In this document: piece by piece, positions 1 to 5,474 of the stretch
Layout: each line of letters begins with the position of its first letter
Numbering within the stretch: position 1 is the first letter of the stretch
NCBI GenBank assembly: GCA_003165465.1
Contig: PLUM01000052.1
Location: 1 to 52,324, forward strand
DNA: 52,324 nucleotides
Direction of reading: 5' to 3'
Origin: Acidobacteriota bacterium
Lineage (GTDB): Bacteria > Acidobacteriota > Terriglobia > Acidiferrales > UBA7541
The notes under the pieces: model-generated
What the model was told of the DNA's origin: nothing
Database searches by the model: none
The model's input: the letters and a program-made list of their open reading frames with translations, nothing else
Made by a program: the position numbers and the translations under genes

Positions 1-28
1 GTTTCCCGGCGAGCACTCAAGGTATTTT
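1..28 (-). ncRNA. Start of a group I intron in the tRNA-Leu anticodon (partial)
   Basis: The intron would begin after U34 of the anticodon, the classic site in tRNA-Leu(UAA) genes. The sequence after the exon end ACTT contains GAGT, which can pair with ACTT as P1 with the conserved U-G wobble at the 5' splice site. It is followed by GCTCGCCGGGAAAC, which resembles the P2 hairpin with GAAA loop of IC3-type introns such as the Azoarcus tRNA-Ile intron. The rest of the intron is outside the window, so the core helices cannot be checked. Confidence 0.5.
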
Positions 29-62
29 AAGTCCGCTGCGTATGCCATTCCGCCACGCCCGC
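1..62 (-). tRNA. tRNA-Leu(UAA), 5' exon, partial at window edge
   Basis: Read on the minus strand from 62 downward. The acceptor strand GCGGGCG (62-56) is followed by TG, a D-arm with GCG/CGC pairing, and an anticodon loop CTTAAAA whose UAA anticodon is the complement of 29-27. A long D-loop with GG is normal for a class II tRNA-Leu. The 3' strand of the anticodon stem does not follow. After CTT the sequence departs from a tRNA and resembles the start of a group I intron (separate entry), so the 3' exon should lie left of the window. The 5' half is clear; that the gene is intact is inferred. Confidence 0.7.
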
Positions 63-218
63 GTGGCCCGTCGTCTGCCGCTACGTATCATAGAGCAGGA
101 AGCCGGGAGCGGGAAGCCGGAATTTGCAGGTCTGTTTGTGGCCGGTGGAGCAGCCTTCACGGCTTCGCATCGCTTCCTGGCGAGATTTCCGCATCGCGCC
201 ATCGTATAATCCCCATCG
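24..218. repeat. 195-bp direct repeat, left copy
   Basis: Matches 5239-5433 at a constant offset of 5215 with no gaps. I see about five mismatches: three at 35-37, in the anticodon stem of the tRNA half, and two at 180-181. The repeat starts a few bases past the tRNA anticodon, covers the tRNA 5' half and its upstream region, and ends just after a TATAAT hexamer (205-210). With the right copy it brackets the ATP-grasp operon and the IS fossils. Confidence 0.95.
87..115 (-). promoter_or_regulatory. Sigma-70-like promoter of tRNA-Leu
   Basis: On the minus strand TTCCCG (115-110) and TATGAT (92-87) are 17 bp apart. Transcription would start near 80, about 18 bases before the tRNA 5' end at 62. 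The same promoter is preserved in the right repeat copy, where it faces only a truncated tRNA half. Confidence 0.45.
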
Positions 219-681
219 TTTTGCCCAAACAGCAATTCCACCGATCCCCCGCGTTGTTTCAACCGAAGACTTGCCTTGCGCCGCCTGCGGGCAAGCCGGA
301 AGTTCACTCGAAGCACGCCGTGGAGAATCAGCAACAGGGACCTGCTCCCGGCCACGAGAGCTTAGGGGGACGGGAAGCGGGGAAGGCAATCCGAACATCG
401 TGGTAATTTATTACTACTCTTTGCACATGCACCCCCATTAAGTTCATTTCAAAACCTCTCCTAAATATCTTTGTAGAAAAGACTTAAGCAGAATTAGACT
501 GTGGCAATCGAATTGCTCTTATCCCACCACAAGCTGAAGTAAAAAGAGGAATGCGCAAGACGCAACGAAAAGGGTTCTTCGGGCAAGCTCCGCATGATCG
601 ACTATCTGAAAAGGATCGGCATTCCCGATAGGCAGGCCTTATAGGACGCATTCAGCGCGAGGGCAGGTCATAGGAGCCAAG
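219..681. other. Leader region of the island operon, no gene seen
   Basis: This stretch lies between the left repeat and the first island gene. Its first 180 bp look like decayed GC-rich DNA, and from about 410 it becomes AT-rich. It holds the sigma-54-like element at 501-517 and, directly before the first gene, the Shine-Dalgarno AGGAG at 672-676. Frames near 551-640 encode only short peptides with no convincing start, so I call no gene here. Confidence 0.6.
501..517 (+). promoter_or_regulatory. Sigma-54-type -24/-12 promoter before the island operon
   Basis: TGGCAAT-CGAA-TTGCT has the invariant GG (503-504) and GC (515-516) separated by exactly 10 bases. It matches the consensus TGGCACG-N4-TTGCW except for two bases of the -24 block. 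Transcription would start near 528, giving a leader of about 155 nt before the dehydrogenase at 682. Enhancer-binding regulators of the NtrC family are encoded elsewhere in the window, but which one would act here is unknown. Confidence 0.55.
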
Positions 682-1602
682 ATGGAAATCCCGGCTAAAT
701 CGAATTCCGCTACAACGGTAGGGATTCTCTATTGTGGCGAAATGGGATCGACGTTCGGAAAACTGTTACGCAAGGGCGGTCTGCGAGTGATCACAACTTG
801 TCAGGGCCGCAGCCGCGCCACTGAAGAACGGGCCCGATCGGCTGGAATCGAAATACTCCCGAGACTGGACGATGTGGTTGCCCAAAGCCACTTCGTCTTC
901 TCGATCGTTCTTCCCTCGGCGGCTGTCGATGTGGCACGGCAATACATCGGTTGCCATCGGATGCGCCCGCAAGACAGTATTTTCGTCGAAGCGAACGCAA
1001 TTGGCTTGCAAACACTGGAGCAGATCGAACGCTTGATGGCCGAGCAGAACATCCCGTTGGTGGACGCGGCCATTCATGGCGTAACACGGTTGCAGGACCT
1101 CGGCGTGTTATACATCAGCGGCCCAAAGGCCGAAAGCGTCGAAGCGTTTTTTCGAGGCCTCTTGCGAGTGAATTGCCTGGGTGCACAAATTGGATCGGCA
1201 AGCCGTATGAAGCTGCTGATGTTAGTGATATCGAACGGCTTGAACGCACTCTTCCTGGAGGCCGGTGCGTTGGCCGAACGAGCTGACATGTTGGAGTCTT
1301 TTTTGGAGAGTTGCCAGCAGTTGTATCCTGGTGTTACGACGATCATTGAGCGCATGTTACCAACGTACCCTCGCCATGCGGCCCGCCGAGCCGGTGATAT
1401 ACGGGAGATCGAACAATTGGCACACACTTTGGATTTACGCGTAGGTATGACTCACGAAGCCGGCGAACTGATACAACTCATCGCCAGTCTTCCCTGGGAT
1501 CAAAAGGAATTGCGATCTCCAGTTGACATCCGCAGGATCATTCAATCCGTGGCGAGAGCCTGTCCGCCCGAGAATCGATCAGACACATTTTCGGAGGTTT
1601 GA
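682..1602 (+). CDS. NAD(P)-dependent beta-hydroxyacid-type dehydrogenase with DUF1932-like C-terminus
   Basis: The 306-residue cytosolic protein opens with a Rossmann dinucleotide-binding motif GILYCGEMGS at residues 14-23, where the third glycine of GxGxxG is replaced. A typical 3-hydroxyisobutyrate/6-phosphogluconate dehydrogenase fold follows. K177 in GSASRMKLLML occupies the place of the family's catalytic lysine. The C-terminal helical part (about 190-265) resembles the DUF1932 domain of putative phosphogluconate dehydrogenases. The start is set by AGGAG five bases upstream. It is the first gene of a four-gene operon in which every junction is tight, so it probably oxidises or reduces a hydroxy or keto acid made or used by the RraA-like protein and the ATP-grasp ligases. 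The substrate is not predictable. Base composition is AT-richer than the backbone, which suggests transfer. Confidence 0.8.
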   Translation: MEIPAKSNSATTVGILYCGEMGSTFGKLLRKGGLRVITTCQGRSRATEERARSAGIEILPRLDDVVAQSHFVFSIVLPSAAVDVARQYIGCHRMRPQDSIFVEANAIGLQTLEQIERLMAEQNIPLVDAAIHGVTRLQDLGVLYISGPKAESVEAFFRGLLRVNCLGAQIGSASRMKLLMLVISNGLNALFLEAGALAERADMLESFLESCQQLYPGVTTIIERMLPTYPRHAARRAGDIREIEQLAHTLDLRVGMTHEAGELIQLIASLPWDQKELRSPVDIRRIIQSVARACPPENRSDTFSEV

Positions 1603-1603
1603 A

Positions 1604-2371
1604 GTGATATCGCAAAGGCCAAAATCCGCTGACTTGTATCCAGGCCCCGGTTTTCGCGTTCGTATGGATTTTCCGAGGTTGGATGCGGCGTTATTGAAGC
1701 GTTTCCAAGAATACGAAGTGCCGGAAATCTCGGATGTACTAAACCGGCTTTACGCTTTAGATGCGGCCATTATATGTCAAACGAATAAGCGCCATCGGCT
1801 GTGTGGGCCGGTGTGCACCGTTCACGTATTTCCGGGCGATAATCTCATGGTTCACAAGGCACTGGATGTTGCCAAGCCAAACGATATCGTTGTTGTGGAC
1901 GCGCATGGTGTTCGCGGGATGAATGCTGTGCTTGGGGACATCATCTGTACCAAAGCCAAACACCGCGGGATCGCGGGTTTTATAGTTGACGGGTTGGTGC
2001 GAGACATGCCCGGGATCGAGCATCTGGATTTGCCCGTCTTCGCGCGTGGGACCACACCCGTAGGCCCGTTACATCGTGGCCCCGGCGAGATTAACTACCC
2101 GATTTCGTGTGGCGGTATTGTGGTCAACCCGGGCGACGTGGTTGTTGCCGACATTTCCGGGATCGTCTTGATACCCAGAGAAAGTGCCGAAGATATCTTG
2201 CAGCGGCTAGACGGTCAAAAAGCTCATCAGGAAACGTATCTTGCGGCCGTGCGCAAGGGGGAGTTCTCGAACGCGTGGGTTGATGAACTGTTACGACAAC
2301 AAGAGTGCCCGGTTTACGAAGGGGATGTCGACACGGATAAAGTCCTCCGGTCTTCAAACGATGCTCAGTGA
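1604..2371 (+). CDS. RraA/HMG-aldolase family protein
   Basis: The 255-residue protein belongs to the RraA-like family, which includes 4-hydroxy-4-methyl-2-oxoglutarate aldolases and oxaloacetate decarboxylases. Diagnostic segments are EISDVL near 41, GDIICTKAKHRGIAG (111-125), the metal/substrate motif VDGLVRD (128-134) and VVADISGIVLIP (180-191). The GTG start at 1604 is chosen because GGAGG lies at 1593-1597, six bases upstream, and it begins one base after the dehydrogenase stop. The frame is open further upstream. The C-terminal tail of about 50 residues after the core is longer than in minimal RraA proteins. The arginine and aspartate of VRD expected for catalysis are present, so an enzymatic C-C lyase role is more likely than RNase E inhibition. 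The substrate is unknown. It may supply a keto acid to the neighbouring dehydrogenase. Confidence 0.8.
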   Translation: MISQRPKSADLYPGPGFRVRMDFPRLDAALLKRFQEYEVPEISDVLNRLYALDAAIICQTNKRHRLCGPVCTVHVFPGDNLMVHKALDVAKPNDIVVVDAHGVRGMNAVLGDIICTKAKHRGIAGFIVDGLVRDMPGIEHLDLPVFARGTTPVGPLHRGPGEINYPISCGGIVVNPGDVVVADISGIVLIPRESAEDILQRLDGQKAHQETYLAAVRKGEFSNAWVDELLRQQECPVYEGDVDTDKVLRSSNDAQ

Positions 2372-3506
2372 ATCAGTGGCCATGGTCCACCCAAAACAGT
2401 TTGACACCTTTAGGATCAGTGGAGGGAGTTTAGCTGTGCTTCCCATATCGATGTTCTTGCAGATTTGCGGCAATGCCCTTCGCGCGAAATCGATGCTCGG
2501 AACAGCAGGTCATCAAGCGGGCCTGGCAAAAAGCCACCGTTCGCAGTTTTACGAGGACGTCTGGCGCGAGGCGGCGGGCGAGTTGGGCGCGACCTTCGAG
2601 GTGTTGGGCAAAGGAGTTTTGAAAATCAGCGAGGGCCGTGTCAGCACCAGAGTGCGTGAAAACTACACGACGTTGGACGACCCTGTCACATTGCTTGTTT
2701 CGCTCGACAAACCTCTGGTCCACGCCATCCTCCGGTCGCACAGCTTGCCAACGCCGAGTCACGCTGAGTTTTCGTTGGACAATCTGAACAAGGCCTACGA
2801 ATTTTTGGCTGAGTATCGACTGTGCGTCGTGAAACCGTCAGACGGCACCGGCGGAGGAGATGGCGTCACAACGGGTATAGAAACACGCGGCCAGATGCTC
2901 AAGGCCGTGGTCATGGCTGCCGGTTACAGCCGAAGGGTACTCATAGAAGAACAGATGAAAGGAGAGATCATTCGTTTGCTGTATCTCGATGGGCAACTGT
3001 TGGATGCCGTGAAACGAGGTCCCCCCACAGTTCTTGGAGACGGCAAGTCAAGGATTTCTCAATTAGTCCAGCGACTCAATCGGCGGCGGCTCGATGCGGG
3101 GTACGAGCTTGCTCAGGTTACTCTCAAATATGACCTGGACATGAAGCGGACTCTGGCACGCCAAGATCTCTCATGGCGGTCTGTGCCGGCGGATGGCCGG
3201 CGGGTGGTGCTTAAGGGCGTCATCAACGACAATATGGCGGACGAAAACGTGTCGGTCGCGGATCAGGTGTCGGAATGCATGATTGCGGCTGGGCGCCGGG
3301 CGGCAGAACTGATCGGTTCCAGGCTCGCGGGCGTGGACATTATTACGCCGGACATTCGTCAGGGACTTGAGGAAGCAGGCGGTAAAATCCTTGAGGTAAA
3401 CACAACGCCCGGCTTTCATTATCACTACTTCAAGCAGGGCGGAGCCTGTCGTGTGGCAGTGCCCATTCTAAAGACTTGTTTAGAGCACGCTCGTGGATGC
3501 CGCTAG
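2361..3506 (+). CDS. ATP-grasp ligase with cyanophycin-synthetase-like core
   Basis: The 381-residue protein has a C-terminal ATP-grasp domain (about 115-360). Its motifs resemble the ATP-grasp part of cyanophycin synthetase: VVKPSDGTGGGDGV (156-169) as the glycine-rich nucleotide loop, LIEEQMKGEIIRLLYLDG (194-211), the GDGKSRISQLVQRLN segment (226-240), and AGVDIITPD plus KILEVNTTPG (about 323-351) as the metal-binding end. The first 110 residues, with FYEDVWREAAGELGA, form an unassigned N-terminal domain. There is no Mur-ligase half, so it is not a cyanophycin synthetase. It likely forms an amide or peptide bond through an acyl phosphate. The ATG at 2361 overlaps the previous gene by 11 bases; ATG at 2382 is an alternative. 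Substrate unknown. Confidence 0.75.
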   Translation: MLSESVAMVHPKQFDTFRISGGSLAVLPISMFLQICGNALRAKSMLGTAGHQAGLAKSHRSQFYEDVWREAAGELGATFEVLGKGVLKISEGRVSTRVRENYTTLDDPVTLLVSLDKPLVHAILRSHSLPTPSHAEFSLDNLNKAYEFLAEYRLCVVKPSDGTGGGDGVTTGIETRGQMLKAVVMAAGYSRRVLIEEQMKGEIIRLLYLDGQLLDAVKRGPPTVLGDGKSRISQLVQRLNRRRLDAGYELAQVTLKYDLDMKRTLARQDLSWRSVPADGRRVVLKGVINDNMADENVSVADQVSECMIAAGRRAAELIGSRLAGVDIITPDIRQGLEEAGGKILEVNTTPGFHYHYFKQGGACRVAVPILKTCLEHARGCR

Positions 3507-4701
3507 ACTGAAAACTAATATGGCCGAACCTCGCTCCCATACGCCGCTTCCGCCGGTCATTATCTTTGGCGGGTATTTTGTCACATTGACGGTAGGGGTG
3601 AGCCTGGCGGCCCGATCCATTCCGGTCTATGTCATCAATGAGCGGTGGGAAGACGCGCGATTTAGCCGCCATGTTCGAGCGATTCGTTTGCCCGCAGATG
3701 CCCCATATCCCCAGTCGGCAATGGGTTTTTTGACAGGAAACGATTCCAACCATTTGAAGGGAAGCGTGCTATTGGCGGGAGGCGATGAAGAACTCGAAAT
3801 CATGGCCAAGAACCGCAAAACGCTGGCGGACAAGTTCCGGCTGGACTTGTCAAACCCCGTCGCCCAACTGATGATGCTGGACAAGTTGGCAACATACACC
3901 GCGGCGAAAGAAGCGGGGGTGGCGACGCCGAGGTTTTGGCAGGTTCGGTCGAAGGAAGACATACATCGCCTGCGCGATGAGCTTGTCTATCCGCTGATTG
4001 TCAAACCTAAGGTGTCGCACATCTTTCAGAAGAAGTTCAAAGCTAAATTTTTTGTAGCGGAAGGTTTTGACCAGCTTCTTGAAGCTCATCGCGTAGCTGA
4101 GAGCGCAAACGTCGAAACTCTACTCGTCGAGAAGATTCCTGGCCCGGACAGCATGTGTTGCAGTTATTACACGTATTTGGACGAAGAAAGCAACCCGCTG
4201 TTCGATTTCACAAAACGCATTATCCGTCGTTATCCGATGAATATGGGATTGGCGTCTTACCACATCACGGACCGAGTCGAGCATGTACGCGAATTATCGC
4301 TCAAGCTGCTTCGACATGTCGGGCTTCAGGGACTTGCCAATGTCGAGTTCAAATACGACGAGCGCGATGGCCAGTTAAAATTGATGGAGTGTAACGCGCG
4401 ATTCACTGCTGCGAATAGTCTGGTCGCAAGGGCCGGGTTTGACTTGGGGAATTTTGTTTACAACCGCATCGTCGGCATCTCACAGCCGCCGCTAACCGAC
4501 TTTCGAGCAGGTGTGCGACTGTGGGACCCGTTGAGGGACTGGTGCGCGTTCTTGGAGCTTAGGAAACGCGGAGAGCTCACGTTCATGCAGTGGATCGCGA
4601 GTATCATGCATTGGTCCTCTATCTCCTATTTTTCCTGGCGCGACCCGCTACCAAGCATTTTCCGATTGTGGAAGACTGCCAAAATAATTCTTCGTTCGTA
4701 G
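3493..4701 (+). CDS. Second ATP-grasp carboxylate-amine ligase
   Basis: The 402-residue protein starts with GTG at 3493, overlapping the previous gene by 14 bases; ATG at 3520 would remove nine residues. An N-terminal PreATP-grasp-like alpha/beta domain is suggested by VIIFGGYFVTLTVGVSLAA near 22. The ATP-grasp domain follows, with DKLATYTAAKEAGVATP (about 129-145), YPLIVKPKV, the acidic EKIPGPDS, and the closing NVEFKYDERDGQLKLMECNAR, whose E and N are the expected magnesium ligands. The C-terminal 80 residues are tryptophan- and aromatic-rich and not assigned. It is unrelated at sequence level to the first ligase, so the pair could perform two successive ligations. It is the last intact gene of the operon. 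No carrier protein, transporter or precursor peptide is visible beside it. Confidence 0.75.
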   Translation: MDAARLKTNMAEPRSHTPLPPVIIFGGYFVTLTVGVSLAARSIPVYVINERWEDARFSRHVRAIRLPADAPYPQSAMGFLTGNDSNHLKGSVLLAGGDEELEIMAKNRKTLADKFRLDLSNPVAQLMMLDKLATYTAAKEAGVATPRFWQVRSKEDIHRLRDELVYPLIVKPKVSHIFQKKFKAKFFVAEGFDQLLEAHRVAESANVETLLVEKIPGPDSMCCSYYTYLDEESNPLFDFTKRIIRRYPMNMGLASYHITDRVEHVRELSLKLLRHVGLQGLANVEFKYDERDGQLKLMECNARFTAANSLVARAGFDLGNFVYNRIVGISQPPLTDFRAGVRLWDPLRDWCAFLELRKRGELTFMQWIASIMHWSSISYFSWRDPLPSIFRLWKTAKIILRS

Positions 4702-4719
4702 AACCTGTGGGTAAGCCGC

Positions 4720-4851
4720 AACCCGAACGTCAAACCGCATGATCGTGTCCCGGTGAACGCCCGTGATTCGTTCGATTTGCCGGATGTCCGACCCCTCTGC
4801 TAGTCCACTAATGATTGCTACTTGCTTGTCGATGCTCAGGACATTTGCCAT
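4720..4851 (-). pseudogene. Fossil of an IS1-like transposase N-terminus
   Basis: On the minus strand, starting at ATG 4851, about 44 residues match the typical N-terminus of IS1-type transposases: MANVLSIDKQ, then IERITGVHRDTIMR, a helix-turn-helix. After VRV the expected cysteine-rich and DDE parts are missing and the frame runs into the end of the ATP-grasp gene. It abuts an IS110 fossil in the same direction, so this is a composite of broken insertion sequences and not an active element. Confidence 0.7.
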
Positions 4852-4860
4852 ATTCGTTCT

Positions 4861-5023
4861 GCAGGCCAACGCGCTTTAAAGGTACATCGCACGCTTCCAG
4901 AAAACGGCGGATCTCTTCCGGATCGGTTCCTGTTTTCTCTTGGCGAAAAATACATCCCTCCTGATCCACAATGCAGATCGAAGTGCTATTCAATGAAACA
5001 TCAAGTCCGGCGTATTACGACAT
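4861..5023 (-). pseudogene. Fossil of an IS110-family transposase N-terminus
   Basis: Minus-strand translation gives YAGLDVSLNSTSICIVDQEG and, further on, FLEACDVPLKRVGL. These fit the first about 55 residues of the DEDD domain of IS110 transposases, including the first catalytic aspartate in GLDVS. The likely start ATG (5023-5021) is followed by TCG and then a TAA stop (5017-5015), so the gene is broken at once. At about 4858 the sequence switches to the IS1-like fossil. The rest of the element is gone. Confidence 0.7.
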
Positions 5024-5155
5024 AATCTGGTTTCCTGACTATCGTTGCTGAGCCAGCGTCGGCGCATTTAAGAAGAGCCGACCATTTTTTATATCCCGGC
5101 CCCAAACCCGATTACAGTATCTCCTTCAAAAACGCGAAAGTGTGAAAGAGTTGTG

Positions 5156-5204
5156 TAACAGCATCGGAGGTGGCCTGTTATGTCTCTAAGTTGCTGTATA
5201 ACAG
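5156..5204. repeat. Cluster of TAACAG/CTGTTA hexamers near the right repeat
   Basis: TAACAG occurs at 5156-5161 and 5199-5204, with its inverse CTGTTA at 5175-5180. The second and third form a 7-bp inverted repeat CTGTTAT/ATAACAG. The cluster sits 35 bp before the right direct repeat. It could be recombinase arm sites or simple coincidence. Confidence 0.3.
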
Positions 5205-5238
5205 TAAGTTGTCGTTATTTTGTGATATGGAAAGTATG

Positions 5239-5277
5239 ATTTTAAGTCCCTCGCGTATGCCATTCCGCCACGCCCGC
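5239..5277 (-). pseudogene. Truncated tRNA-Leu 5' half
   Basis: On the minus strand GCGGGCG (5277-5271) through the CTTAAAA anticodon loop is intact. The next bases, TCATACTTTCC, cannot close the anticodon stem GAGGGA and do not look like the intron start seen in the left copy. Only the 5' half of a tRNA-Leu(UAA) is left. Its anticodon-stem bases differ from the left copy at three positions. Confidence 0.75.
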
Positions 5278-5394
5278 GTGGCCCGTCGTCTGCCGCTACG
5301 TATCATAGAGCAGGAAGCCGGGAGCGGGAAGCCGGAATTTGCAGGTCTGTTTGTGGCCGGTGGAGCAGCCTTCACGGCTTCGCATCGCTTCCTG

Positions 5395-5425
5395 TTGAGA
5401 TTTCCGCATCGCGCCATCGTATAAT
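5395..5425 (+). promoter_or_regulatory. Sigma-70-like promoter of the CDF gene
   Basis: TTGAGA (5395-5400) and TATAAT (5420-5425) are 19 bp apart. Transcription would start near 5432. In the left repeat copy TATAAT is kept, but two substitutions turn the -35 hexamer into GCGAGA. The promoter is therefore good only in the copy that faces the CDF gene. Confidence 0.5.
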
Positions 5426-5474
5426 CCCCATCGAGGATTTTCCCATCACGCGATCTCCCACAGCAGTCAAGCAG

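Larger units (their letters stand above)
5239..5433. repeat. 195-bp direct repeat, right copy
   Basis: Second copy of 24-218. It again begins inside the tRNA-Leu anticodon region and ends just past TATAAT (5420-5425). This copy is the one fused to the CDF transporter gene, so it carries that gene's promoter, whereas the left copy is fused to the tRNA. The presumed ancestral arrangement is one divergent tRNA-Leu/CDF intergenic region, with the 5-kb island now lying between its two duplicates. Confidence 0.95.

Noticed and set aside
551..643. Short frame with MIDYLKRIGIPDRQAL before the dehydrogenase, considered as a precursor peptide
   Set aside because: No ribosome binding site, only about 16 codons from its ATG, and no link to a peptide-modifying enzyme in the operon.
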